From contig UGGN01000001.1 in assembly GCA_900450455.1 (NCBI GenBank), forward strand, positions 434,001 through 498,000: a DNA stretch of 64,000 nt, written 5' to 3'. Below the pieces are notes generated by a model that was given only the letters and a program-made list of their open reading frames with translations, had not been told where the DNA came from and ran no database searches. The stretch's first letter is position 1; every line of letters begins with the position of its first letter. The stretch comes from [Eubacterium] infirmum. Lineage in GTDB: Bacteria; Bacillota; Clostridia; Peptostreptococcales; Anaerovoracaceae. A program made the position numbers and the translations under genes. Positions 1 to 7,096 of this stretch are shown here, piece by piece.

Positions 1-1
1 G

Positions 2-205
2 CATATGGGATCAGAAGACTTTGCATATTATCAAGAAGAAATACCCGGGTCAATTTTTATGCTCGGATGTGCACAGGATGACATTCCTACAGGAACTCTT
101 CATGATGCTACACTTAATATTAACGAAGATTCAATATCGGTAGGGATAGAGATGTTTGTGAATTTGGCCTTAAGCCTATGCGGAAAGCAGGATGAACGAG
201 TGTAG
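2..205 (+). CDS. M20-family metallopeptidase/amidohydrolase, C-terminal fragment
   Basis: Only the last ~67 residues are in the window; the reading frame is open from base 2. The fragment has the GSEDFAYY motif that supplies a metal-ligand Glu near the C-terminus of M20 peptidases (N-acyl-amino-acid amidohydrolases, aminoacylases, hippurate hydrolases), then LHDATLNINEDSISVG, typical of the final helix. The family hydrolyses N-acyl or peptide bonds with two metal ions in the cytoplasm. The exact substrate cannot be told from this fragment. A terminator follows about 80 bp after the stop. Confidence 0.85.
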   Translation, partial: HMGSEDFAYYQEEIPGSIFMLGCAQDDIPTGTLHDATLNINEDSISVGIEMFVNLALSLCGKQDERV

Positions 206-283
206 GGGAATATGCTTTATCAAAAAATATACTATAAACTATTTGTGATTACTAAAGAAAACAAAGCTACTTTTTAGCAAAAC

Positions 284-331
284 AAAAAGCCTTGAATCTC
301 TGTAAAATACAGCATTTTCAAGGCTTTTTTT
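284..331. terminator. Bidirectional intrinsic terminator
   Basis: Arms AAAAAGCCTTGAA (284-297) and TTCAAGGCTTTTTT (317-330) form a strong hairpin with a T-run on both strands. It can end the M20 peptidase transcript on the plus strand and transcription through the tRNA on the minus strand. Confidence 0.85.
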
Positions 332-334
332 CTG

Positions 335-411
335 TGGTGCGCCATGAGGGACTCGAACCCCCAACCTACTGATTCGTAGTCAGGCACTCTATCCAATTGA
401 GCTAATGGCGC
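335..411 (-). tRNA. tRNA-Arg (anticodon ACG)
   Basis: Read on the minus strand, the gene starts GCGCCATTAGCTC and ends ATGGCGCA plus an encoded CCA, so the 7-bp acceptor stem is perfect. The anticodon loop is CTACGAA, giving ACG (reads CGN Arg codons after A34-to-I editing). The T-arm has GGGTTCGAGTCCC. Total is 77 nt with CCA. The gene appears intact. Confidence 0.96.
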
Positions 412-524
412 ATGTAAGTAATAATGCTTACCTAAAATATTATATTAAAAATCGGGGGCTTTGTAAAGTAGAATCTTTAGAAGCGACGGAGTACAAATCT
501 TTAGAAGGACGGTGTCATGTCTTT

Positions 525-576
525 AGAACTAGAGGGAGGCAGCGCACCTGACTCTTAATCAGGGTGTCCGGGGTTG
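525..576 (+). pseudogene. tRNA-Lys(CTT) remnant
   Basis: Bases 541-571 match the core of a bacterial tRNA-Lys: end of the D-stem (GCGCACC), a complete anticodon arm CTGA-CTCTTAA-TCAG (anticodon CTT), variable loop GGTGTC and the 5' half of the T-arm (CGGGGTT). The sequence then diverges (GATAAAG) and no acceptor stem can be made on either side. It is a truncated tRNA copy, perhaps left by a former integration or rearrangement. Confidence 0.7.
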
Positions 577-614
577 ATAAAGTACGTGCGAAGGCGATGG
601 TATAGCATAGAAAT

Positions 615-670
615 AAAAAGCGACCCGGTAGCTTGACTGCGATATAAACGCAGAACTTACTGAGTCGCCC
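615..670 (-). terminator. Terminator downstream of the F420-ligase-like gene
   Basis: On the minus strand GGCGACTC pairs with GGGTCGC and CTGCG pairs with CGCAG in a long interrupted hairpin, followed by TTTTTATTT. It lies about 70 bp beyond the stop of the 742-1935 gene and probably ends its transcript. Confidence 0.65.
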
Positions 671-741
671 TAAATCTTTAAGTAGAATCGGCATAGCATA
701 AAGCTTATACCGGCTTTTATGTAGTGTAGCTGTGCTAATAA

Positions 742-1935
742 TTAGTTTGTATAATTATCGAAGTAGCCCTGGATGTAGACTACCGGAGTTCCCTTGTCAC
801 CTGAGCCTGATGTTAGGTCGCAGAGGCTTCCGAGAAGGTCGGTTAGCTGTCTTGGGGTTGTACCCTGAGTTGCCATTTGGCCTACGAGGTTGTCCGACTT
901 CGATTTAATAGCATCTTTGATAGCTTCCTTGAGCTCATCGCCACTCAAATCCTTGAAATCATTGTCTGCGAGGTACTTGAGCTTTAGCTCGTTTGGGGTT
1001 CCTTCAAGACCGCTTGTGTAGCCCGGTGAAACAACCGGATCTGCAAGCTCCCAGATTTTTCCGACCGGATCCTTGAAAGCTCCGTCACCGTAGACCATGA
1101 CCTCGATGGTCTTGCCTGTGCGTTTCTTTACCTCGGCTTGAATAGCCTCTACAAGCGGCAAGCATTCGCGAGGGAAGAGCTTAATCTGATCTTCAGTTGA
1201 CTTGTTTGAGCCGAGAAGACCGTACTTTTCGTTGTAGCCTGAGCCGTCAACCGGTGTATTCATGATATCGTCGAGACTACGAACACATTCGGCTCCGCTC
1301 TTTAGAAGAAGATTCTTAGTACGCTTGCGAGTGTGAATATCACAGTTGATAACGTATTTGGTGTGGGCTAGAATTGATGTCGGATTATTTGAAAAGATGA
1401 TCTCGCACTCCTTACCGCATTCCTCTACGAGCTCCTTGTAATATGCAACATAGTCGATACCTGTGAACTCGTGCTTCTGATATCCGAATAGCTCGCGGTA
1501 CTTAGCCTCTGAGATAGTCTCCTTCCATGGGTTGATATCTGCATTGTCGAGCTGATCGAGTGTAATCAGGTGGTTTCCAACCTCATCTGATGGAAGTGAA
1601 AGCTGAAGAATTACCTTCTCCACATCAGCGCTTGCGATGGCTCTGAGAACTATAGCAAAGCGATTTCTGCTTAGGATAGGAAGGATTACTCCAAGCTCCT
1701 TACCGGCAAAGTCCGGATTTAGATCCTTGGCAACCTGATCTATGGTAACATAGTTTCCTTGTGTACGAGCGACAACGCTCTCGGTGATAGCAACGACGTC
1801 CTTCTTGCCAATTTCTATGTTTTCTGCTTCAAAAAATCTATCTAATAAATCGGGGATCATCCGGACAAGATCGTCGCCAGCTTTAAAAATTGGCGCACGC
1901 AATCCTCTTACAACCGTTCCCACTATTTTTTCCAT
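742..1935 (-). CDS. F420-0:gamma-glutamyl ligase-like protein (CofE-like)
   Basis: 397 residues. N-terminal MEKIVGTVVRGLRAPI, then the DVVAITESVVARTQGNYV region and FSNNPTSILAHTKYVINCDIHTRKRT, resemble the long F420_ligase (CofE-like) proteins that are widespread in Clostridia although these organisms are not known to make coenzyme F420. CofE adds glutamates to F420-0 using GTP; the substrate of the clostridial group is unclear to me, so only family membership is claimed. It is monocistronic, with a promoter at 1998-2026 and a terminator at 615-670. The start is supported by AAGGAG a few bases upstream. It is the last chromosomal gene before the ICE. Confidence 0.7.
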   Translation of the reverse strand: MEKIVGTVVRGLRAPIFKAGDDLVRMIPDLLDRFFEAENIEIGKKDVVAITESVVARTQGNYVTIDQVAKDLNPDFAGKELGVILPILSRNRFAIVLRAIASADVEKVILQLSLPSDEVGNHLITLDQLDNADINPWKETISEAKYRELFGYQKHEFTGIDYVAYYKELVEECGKECEIIFSNNPTSILAHTKYVINCDIHTRKRTKNLLLKSGAECVRSLDDIMNTPVDGSGYNEKYGLLGSNKSTEDQIKLFPRECLPLVEAIQAEVKKRTGKTIEVMVYGDGAFKDPVGKIWELADPVVSPGYTSGLEGTPNELKLKYLADNDFKDLSGDELKEAIKDAIKSKSDNLVGQMATQGTTPRQLTDLLGSLCDLTSGSGDKGTPVVYIQGYFDNYTN

Positions 1936-1997
1936 ATTATTCTCCTTTATATATAAAACGATAAAACGCTTTGTTAAATTTTTTACCAGCTATTAAG

Positions 1998-2026
1998 ATA
2001 ATATATCAAAATGGGCAAGATGTAAA
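1998..2026 (-). promoter_or_regulatory. Sigma-A-like promoter of the F420-ligase-like gene
   Basis: On the minus strand TTTACA (2021-2026) and TATTAT (1998-2003) are separated by exactly 17 bp and lie about 60 bp upstream of the start at 1935. This makes the DNA up to about 2030 chromosomal and limits where the ICE left end can be. Confidence 0.55.
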
Positions 2027-2165
2027 ATAGGAAATTTGTATACAGTTAAATTTGCTGAATGTTAGAATTAAATAGGAATTGAAAATCTATTAAAATTCTG
2101 ACACGTTGGAATTACTAAGTTTGAGCAGTCAAACATACAATTTAATATGATAAACACTAAATAAT

Positions 2166-2239
2166 AAGTTAGAGTTTTAGTTATGATTTTCAAACCAAGT
2201 GGAGATTTCTCCACATAGTTATAACTATAACTCTAACTT
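2166..2239. repeat. Nested inverted repeat near the ICE left end
   Basis: Outer arms AAGTTAGAGTT (from 2166) and AACTCTAACTT (to 2239) extend to about 18 bp with one mismatch. Inside sits a second perfect palindrome, GTGGAGA-TT-TCTCCAC (2199-2214). There is no T-run, so it is not an obvious terminator. Position suggests an operator, a recombination end or a replication structure upstream of the first ICE gene. Confidence 0.7.
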
Positions 2240-2294
2240 TTACTTTTTGAAAAGAGAAAAATAATAAAGTAATAAGAGATCTAAGGTGGTTTAT

Positions 2295-2888
2295 ATGAAG
2301 TATTTTTACTATCGATTAATAAACAACTTCTTTAGACAAGAGGTTATCAGAAATATGAAGCATATCCCAGTATACGGTTATCACTTTGTTGTAATCTATA
2401 TGGAGCTATGCGCACTTGCAACAGAGGAGCAAGGAATTTTAAAAGTACCAAAGCTCGGTGAAGTACCATATATAGCACTTCTTGCTAAAGACATAGGAGA
2501 AGAGGTAGAAATGGTAGGGCAAGCTTTCACATACTTTTTAAGTAATGGTCTTATAGAAAAAGTTGAAGATGAATACTCTGTTAATCTACTTGTACCTTAC
2601 GTTATTAATAATACTGGAAAAGGCAGCACACAAGCTGATGCTAAAAGGCTTAAATATAACAATATGAAGCAGCAACTCTTAACAGCCGGAAAAATAGATA
2701 CAAACTATAAAAAGTATGGTCTATATAATAAAGTCGAACTTACTAACTACGAATATAATCATCTAAAAAATGAGATAGTTAATCTTGAAGGTATTATAGA
2801 AAAATTAGATTTAGATAAAGCTATGGGTAAAGAATATGATATTAGCGATTATGATTTAATTCTTAAGCTTGCAGATGAAGATGAATAA
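2295..2888 (+). CDS. Phage/ICE replisome-organiser-like protein
   Basis: 197 residues. The start MKYFYYRLINNFFRQEVIRNMKHIPVYGY followed by a winged-helix-like stretch (GILKVPKLGEVPYIALLAKDIGEEVEMVGQAFTYFLSNGLIEKVEDEY) matches the N-terminal domain of phage replisome organisers, which bind origin DNA and help load the helicase. The C-terminal part (coiled coil, acidic end) is not the usual DnaD-type domain. I place the start at ATG 2295 because AAGGTGG (2283-2289) is 5 nt upstream; a GTG at 2286 lies inside that RBS. First gene of the ICE, upstream of a small HTH gene. Confidence 0.65.
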   Translation: MKYFYYRLINNFFRQEVIRNMKHIPVYGYHFVVIYMELCALATEEQGILKVPKLGEVPYIALLAKDIGEEVEMVGQAFTYFLSNGLIEKVEDEYSVNLLVPYVINNTGKGSTQADAKRLKYNNMKQQLLTAGKIDTNYKKYGLYNKVELTNYEYNHLKNEIVNLEGIIEKLDLDKAMGKEYDISDYDLILKLADEDE

Positions 2889-2906
2889 ATTTAAAGGAGA
2901 AAGTAA

Positions 2907-3179
2907 ATGAATAAGTTTTTTGATTTAGACAACAGAAAAAAATTACAGTTTTTACTATCAGATGGGTTTTCGCTCACAATAATTCAAAAGAAATTAAACA
3001 TTACAAGAAGCATACTCTATACGGAACTTAAGAGGGGGCTTACAGCTGAGGAATATCAAAATAGACAATATGTAAAATATAGTCCTGTAAAAGCTATAGT
3101 TTCCGAAATAAAAAAATATGTGGGCGAAGATAGTTGGGATGTCGTCAAGGAAGCATGCTATGAAAAGAGAGATCTATAA
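2907..3179 (+). CDS. Small HTH protein resembling the N-terminus of IS30 transposases
   Basis: 90 residues. The pattern FDLDNRKKLQFLLSDGFSLTIIQKKLNITRSILYTELKRG parallels the N-terminal HTH of the element's own IS30 transposase (29223-30281: HLDYSKRQQIERMLKKRYTPSEISSCL..IYLEIKRG). No DDE domain follows, so it is a free-standing DNA-binding protein, perhaps a regulator or accessory factor for recombination. RBS AAAGGAGA is 9 nt upstream. The next gene overlaps its end by 20 nt. Confidence 0.6.
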   Translation: MNKFFDLDNRKKLQFLLSDGFSLTIIQKKLNITRSILYTELKRGLTAEEYQNRQYVKYSPVKAIVSEIKKYVGEDSWDVVKEACYEKRDL

Positions 3180-3561
3180 TCTTGTTATGTGTAATATATC
3201 TGCATATTACATGGCTATTGTAAGGCTAAATGAAATGAAGATGGAAGCGTATAGTCTTAAAGGTATTAGTGAAACTGCTATAAATAAGGGGATCTCAGGA
3301 AACGCAGGATATCAAAACAAAATTAATGAATGTGTTGTTTTTGAAAAGAGCATAAAAGAAAAATTTCAAGCGGTATCAGATGCATTAGAGAAAATAGATG
3401 AAGATATCCGTTACTTATTGATTAAAAGTATTGTTAAAAAAATATATATACCTTGCAGGCTATCATCAAAGGAAATGATGAAACTTGAAACTGATTTAGT
3501 AAAAAATATTGCCTTTAATTTATTAGGGAAAAATTTATATGACATTTTGCACAGAGAATAA
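3160..3561 (+). CDS. Hypothetical protein, ICE replication module
   Basis: 133 residues from ATG 3160 (AAGGA at 3147-3151, 8 nt upstream), overlapping the preceding HTH gene by 20 nt, which suggests translational coupling. Largely helical and lysine-rich with no signal peptide or membrane segment. I recognise no domain. An in-frame ATG at 3118 is further upstream but lacks an RBS. Confidence 0.5.
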   Translation: MKREIYNLVMCNISAYYMAIVRLNEMKMEAYSLKGISETAINKGISGNAGYQNKINECVVFEKSIKEKFQAVSDALEKIDEDIRYLLIKSIVKKIYIPCRLSSKEMMKLETDLVKNIAFNLLGKNLYDILHRE

Positions 3562-3583
3562 AATGAAAGGGTAAGGGCAGCTT

Positions 3584-3925
3584 ATGAAAGTAATATTATG
3601 TAAGGAAGCTAAGAAAGCTGCAAGGAGTTTTGCAGCCGCCTATTACGAGATTAAAGCGGCAACTGATGCGTATAACAGATGGCAGAATATGAATAGGGAT
3701 GTTGATTTAGAAAGGCAAAAGGAATATGAGCTTAGAATAAGGCATTTAAAAACGATAGAAGAAACCTTCAGCCATGCTGTAGATCCGGATATGCAGAAAA
3801 AAGTATGGAACTATTTTTATAAAAGGATAAAAATAGAGGCGTTTGAAAAAGCGGAAATAGAAGCTGAAATAAACAAGTGGATATATAGCCTTGCTAAAGA
3901 GCTTGGGATAACTACAGATTTTTAA
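3584..3925 (+). CDS. Hypothetical helical protein upstream of parA
   Basis: 113 residues, strongly helical, rich in Lys/Glu/Ala (KEAKKAARSFAAAYYEIKAATDAYNRWQ), with a coiled-coil look over its whole length. No motif recognised. It sits 29 nt upstream of parA and is probably co-transcribed with the partition genes. Confidence 0.5.
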   Translation: MKVILCKEAKKAARSFAAAYYEIKAATDAYNRWQNMNRDVDLERQKEYELRIRHLKTIEETFSHAVDPDMQKKVWNYFYKRIKIEAFEKAEIEAEINKWIYSLAKELGITTDF

Positions 3926-3954
3926 AATTACAGATTTTTGAGGAGGAAAAGAAA

Positions 3955-4740
3955 GTGAAAGTAATCTCTATAATTAACTACAAAGGCGGCGTTGGAAAAA
4001 CAACAGTAACTTTTAACTTGGGAGCTGAGCTTGCGAAAGCAGGAAAGAATACGCTGTTAATAGATTTTGATGGACAGGGAAATCTAACAAAATTTGCAGG
4101 TATAGAAAAAGAGAACACTATAAAAGAAAATATTGTCGATGTACTAAACTCAATAATGGCAAATCAGGAATTGCTAAATGATCCAATTTATAAAGTTAAA
4201 GATAATCTTGATATAATTACTTGCGATATACGAAAAGAGTACTGGAGCATGAATGCAATGTCTGCTATGGGTAGAGAAAAGCTACTAAAAAAATACATAT
4301 TAACTTTAAGAGAAAAAAATAATTATGATTATGTATTAATAGACAATGCTCCGTCGGTTAATCTTGATTTTCAAAATGCACTTGTAGCTTCAGATGAATA
4401 TCTAATTATAACTGAGCCGGAAGTAGCAAGCTCTGATGGAATTTTTACAATAAATAAGGTTATTGAGCAAATAAAAAATGAATTTAACAAAGATTTAAAA
4501 GCAGCAGGAGTAATAATAAATAAGGTACAAGAAAAGACTAATTTTCATAAATTGATGAATGAAGTTATTAAGGTTTCCTGGGGAGAAGATGTATATATTT
4601 TTAACACACTTATTCCAAAGGCAATCGCAATACCTGAAAGTGAGTTTGAATCACTTTCTATAGGAGATTATTCGCCTAAAAGTAAAGCTGCAATAGCATT
4701 TAAGAAACTATCTGAAGAATTGTTAAGTAAAGGAGATTAG
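3955..4740 (+). CDS. parA: ParA/Soj-family partition ATPase
   Basis: 261 residues starting at GTG 3955 behind a very strong AGGAGGAAAAG ribosome-binding site. Deviant Walker A KGGVGKTT at residues 10-17, Walker A' LLIDFDGQGNLT at ~37-48, and Walker B-like YVLIDNAPSVN at ~124-134. ParA ATPases bind DNA non-specifically when ATP-bound and, with ParB on parS, segregate plasmids, excised ICEs or chromosomes. A small membrane protein gene separates it from parB, unlike the usual parAB arrangement. Confidence 0.92.
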   Translation: MKVISIINYKGGVGKTTVTFNLGAELAKAGKNTLLIDFDGQGNLTKFAGIEKENTIKENIVDVLNSIMANQELLNDPIYKVKDNLDIITCDIRKEYWSMNAMSAMGREKLLKKYILTLREKNNYDYVLIDNAPSVNLDFQNALVASDEYLIITEPEVASSDGIFTINKVIEQIKNEFNKDLKAAGVIINKVQEKTNFHKLMNEVIKVSWGEDVYIFNTLIPKAIAIPESEFESLSIGDYSPKSKAAIAFKKLSEELLSKGD

Positions 4741-4744
4741 TGAA

Positions 4745-4975
4745 ATGAATGATATAAATCTTACAGAAATTCTAGGGGTTTTAACTAAATATGTGCTGCC
4801 AATTTTGGGGATTTTTTTTTTATTAATTACGGTCACGATTATAATTAGGATAATCTCTTGCGATAGTAATAAAGGTTCTCATTCATCTAATCATCAAGAA
4901 GAAAAGATGGAGGATAATGATATATATTTATATGTAGCTGTTGGAATAGTAATTTGTTGGATAATTTTTAAATAA
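4745..4975 (+). CDS. Small membrane protein between parA and parB
   Basis: 76 residues with two predicted membrane segments: ~9-37 (ILGVLTKYVLPILGIFFLLITVTIIIRII) and the C-terminus (IYLYVAVGIVICWIIFK), with a short charged loop between. It follows parA by 4 nt, so it is clearly in that operon. Function unknown; it could tether the partition complex to the membrane, but that is a guess. Confidence 0.55.
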   Translation: MNDINLTEILGVLTKYVLPILGIFFLLITVTIIIRIISCDSNKGSHSSNHQEEKMEDNDIYLYVAVGIVICWIIFK

Positions 4976-4982
4976 AAAATGC

Positions 4983-5000
4983 TTGCAACAATCGTTGCAA
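4983..5000. repeat. Palindrome upstream of parB (parS or operator candidate)
   Basis: Perfect inverted repeat TTGCAAC-AATC-GTTGCAA in the 59-bp gap before parB. No T-run follows. Size and position fit a ParB binding site or an autoregulatory operator; this is inference only. Confidence 0.45.
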
Positions 5001-5034
5001 AGCTTACATAAATTTCATAAAGGAGAGAAAAAAT

Positions 5035-6219
5035 ATGGCTCTTAAAACAGGGAAAAATTTAGAAGAGATAAAGAAGCTTGTAGCAGAACGCAAAAAACTT
5101 CTTGAACAGGGCGATATAACAGGTAAGTATAGCGAACTTATGATTGATGTTACACCTGATGATTTAGGTAGCGTTAATAAAAATAATGATAAGGCTTTTG
5201 ACAATATCCTTAATAAGGCTAAAGATAAAGTTGTTGAGCTTGATATAAAGGAATTATCGGAATCTCCTAAAAATCACTTTTCAAAAATCAGCGGTGAAAA
5301 AAGGGAAGAGATGATAGGCTCTTTAAAAAGCTATGGACAGATTAACCCTATAATAGTTAGACCTAAAGAGTGCGTGCAGCATTATAAAGAGCTTATAGAA
5401 AATGACTTTGAAATCCTTGTAGGACATACAAGGGTTGAGTGTTTAAAAGAAATAGGAAGTAGCAAGGTAAACGCTATCATAGTAAGCTGTGATGATATAG
5501 AAGCAACGCTGCTTATCAATCAGTCGAATATCCAAAGAGAAAAAGTAAGCGATATAGAGCTTGCAAGAGCATATAAGGCTACATATGATGCACTTGTACA
5601 GGATAAAAACTGTAATCTTAGTCCTGGAAATTCCAAAAATGAAAACGTTGAAAATTCAACATCTCTTTCGAAGTGTCAAAGTGACACTTCGAAACGAACG
5701 GATGAAGAAGTTGCTAAGAAATATGGTATATCCGCTCGAACATTAACAAGAAAGATGGCGCTTGCAAATTGTTCAAATGGAATTGTTAGATTATATAACA
5801 GAAGTAAGGTTACGCAGGAAGAAGTGCAATATATATCTAAGCTTCCGGAAGCGGTACAGGATCAAGTATCTGAGATTATGACTAAAGAAAATAAAGAGAT
5901 GACAAAAGAAATCGCTAAAGGGCTTATTGATAAGTATAAAGAGGTGCAGAAAGATCCGCCCCTTAGGGCAAGCTTCCCATGGAATGCTTTAAGAGAAGTA
6001 ATTAATCAAGGGCAGGAAAATGTAGAAAAGCAAGAGAGAAAGCATAGATCTGTAAGTAAAAAAGCAAAAGCTGAAAAGAAAAAATATCATGTATCAGATG
6101 AGCTTTTTCCAAAGAATGTAAAGTTATCCGAGCGGCAAAGATATATAGAACTTGCGCTTAAATACATAGTAAGTCAAAAGATAGATGTTTTTGATACATC
6201 AATAGAAAACGAAAGATAA
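5035..6219 (+). CDS. parB: ParB/Spo0J-family partition protein
   Basis: 394 residues. ParB N-terminal domain at ~65-165: ELSESPKNHFSKISGEKREEMI, then GQINPIIVRP and the ParB box-like VGHTRVECLKEIG. A HTH (EEVAKKYGISARTLTRKMALA) lies at ~224-245, and the C-terminus is a lysine-rich segment. It binds parS and, with ParA, segregates the element when it is extrachromosomal. Start has AAAGGAGAG upstream. Last gene before the palindrome-rich non-coding region. Confidence 0.9.
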   Translation: MALKTGKNLEEIKKLVAERKKLLEQGDITGKYSELMIDVTPDDLGSVNKNNDKAFDNILNKAKDKVVELDIKELSESPKNHFSKISGEKREEMIGSLKSYGQINPIIVRPKECVQHYKELIENDFEILVGHTRVECLKEIGSSKVNAIIVSCDDIEATLLINQSNIQREKVSDIELARAYKATYDALVQDKNCNLSPGNSKNENVENSTSLSKCQSDTSKRTDEEVAKKYGISARTLTRKMALANCSNGIVRLYNRSKVTQEEVQYISKLPEAVQDQVSEIMTKENKEMTKEIAKGLIDKYKEVQKDPPLRASFPWNALREVINQGQENVEKQERKHRSVSKKAKAEKKKYHVSDELFPKNVKLSERQRYIELALKYIVSQKIDVFDTSIENER

Positions 6220-6363
6220 ATATAGACATTGCTCAAAAATGCATTTTTGAAAAAATTAACATAGCAAAAAATAGAGCTTTTTGTTATTTTTTACATAAGC
6301 AAAAAAAGGCAAAAAAATACATAAAACTTGTGATATAGTATTAGTGTCAGAAAGTATAAACAA

Positions 6364-6384
6364 GACTTAAAGACAGTTTAAGTC
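6364..6384. repeat. Hairpin 1 with GACAG loop
   Basis: Perfect 8-bp stem, GACTTAAA (6364-6371) with TTTAAGTC (6377-6384), closed by the loop GACAG. First of three hairpins with the same loop but different stem sequence. Confidence 0.8.
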
Positions 6385-6390
6385 AGTGTG

Positions 6391-6417
6391 CCGAAAGCTA
6401 ATGCTTTCGGTATTTTT
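6391..6417 (+). terminator. Terminator-like hairpin downstream of parB
   Basis: CCGAAAGC-TAAT-GCTTTCGG followed by TATTTTTG. Probably an intrinsic terminator for the replication/partition operon, sitting inside the candidate oriT. Confidence 0.65.
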
Positions 6418-6447
6418 GTATAAGCATTGATAATTCAATGTTTATAC
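6418..6447. repeat. Inverted repeat in candidate oriT
   Basis: GTATAA-G-CATTGA pairs with TCAATG-T-TTATAC around a short loop. It separates GACAG hairpins 1 and 2. Confidence 0.6.
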
Positions 6448-6453
6448 AGCTTT

Positions 6454-6508
6454 GCAAATTGCATAAGCTCTATTTAAGACAGTTAAATAGAGGGGGCGTG
6501 CAATTTGC
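6454..6508. repeat. Hairpin 2 with GACAG loop, nested inside an outer inverted repeat
   Basis: Inner perfect 10-bp stem CTCTATTTAA (6468-6477) with TTAAATAGAG (6483-6492), loop GACAG (6478-6482). Outer perfect arms GCAAATTGC (6454-6462) and GCAATTTGC (6500-6508) enclose it, so a branched single-stranded fold is possible. Confidence 0.8.
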
Positions 6509-6516
6509 GTATACAA

Positions 6517-6561
6517 GATATACCATATCTGCCCACCTGCGGTGGGCAGATATGGTATATC
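6517..6561. repeat. Perfect 21-bp inverted repeat with 3-nt loop
   Basis: Arms 6517-6537 (starts GATATACCATATC, ends GCCCACC) and 6541-6561 are perfect reverse complements around TGC. The longest palindrome in the window and the most likely relaxase-recognition or strand-termination hairpin in this region. Confidence 0.85.
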
Positions 6562-6575
6562 CGACCTATCGGTCG

Positions 6576-6592
6576 CTCGAAGACAGTTCGAG
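6576..6592. repeat. Hairpin 3 with GACAG loop
   Basis: CTCGAA (6576-6581) pairs with TTCGAG (6587-6592) around the loop GACAG; a further G-T pair extends the stem. Loop centres of hairpins 1-3 are at 6374, 6480 and 6584, i.e. 106 and 104 bp apart. Confidence 0.75.
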
Positions 6593-6758
6593 TTGCCAGC
6601 AGGGGCGCTGCCCCCTTTGGATTACCCCCAGCGCATTACCGGCCAAAGCAGCATAGCTCCTTAAGCCTGTAATGCTAAGGGAAAAGCCTTACGGCTTTTC
6701 AAGGAAAATTTTCACTTTGTGAAAATTAATCTCTTATCTATTGAAAAGGAGAAGAACA

Positions 6759-7094
6759 GTGTTTTGGTATATTTTGAAGAAATTAATTAAACCGGCTCTT
6801 GTGCTTTTAATTATAGGATTAATTTTGCATAGCAATAAAAAAAGAAAGCTTCACAGGATATCATCACAAGATATATATAAGTATCTATATCAATATGAAA
6901 TAGGATTATCAAATGGAGATATATTAAAATTACAAGGTTCTTCAGATTATGATAAACATAACCGTGAATCTTTTCTAATGTACTATTGCAATATACAAGA
7001 GAATCCTTTAAATTATGTTATTAATCTCAACGGTGAAGATATTACTATTAATAAAAAGCAAATATCTTTTGAAAAAATATATAGATTGAGGTAA
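6759..7094 (+). CDS. Small membrane-anchored protein upstream of the relaxase
   Basis: 111 residues from GTG 6759 (AAAAGGAG 9 nt upstream); a TTG at 6741 would lengthen it but overlaps that RBS. N-terminal membrane segment FWYILKKLIKPALVLLIIGLILH, then a lysine-rich cytoplasmic part. No known domain. Ends 2 bp before the relaxase gene, so the two are co-translated; an accessory mobilisation role is inferred from position only. Confidence 0.6.
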   Translation: MFWYILKKLIKPALVLLIIGLILHSNKKRKLHRISSQDIYKYLYQYEIGLSNGDILKLQGSSDYDKHNRESFLMYYCNIQENPLNYVINLNGEDITINKKQISFEKIYRLR

Positions 7095-7096
7095 GT

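Larger units (their letters stand above)
6330..6740. other. Candidate origin of transfer (oriT) / single-strand origin, palindrome cluster
   Basis: The 540-bp gap between parB and the 6759 gene carries at least nine hairpins and a sharp GC-rich island (6490-6660) in AT-rich DNA. It lies one small gene upstream of the MobV relaxase. A TAGTGT core at 6342-6347 followed by AAAGTATA is reminiscent of the pMV158-type MobV nick region (TAGTGTG/TTATACTTT) but lacks its palindrome, so the nick site is not assigned. Other hairpins: CGACC-TATC-GGTCG (6562-6575), GGGGC-GCT-GCCCC (6602-6614), GAAAAGCC-TTAC-GGCTTTTC (6681-6700) and one near 6707-6727. Confidence 0.6.

Noticed and set aside
6438-6656. 72-residue open frame in the palindrome region
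   Set aside because: It runs through the hairpins and the 21-bp palindrome, has no RBS and an unnatural composition.
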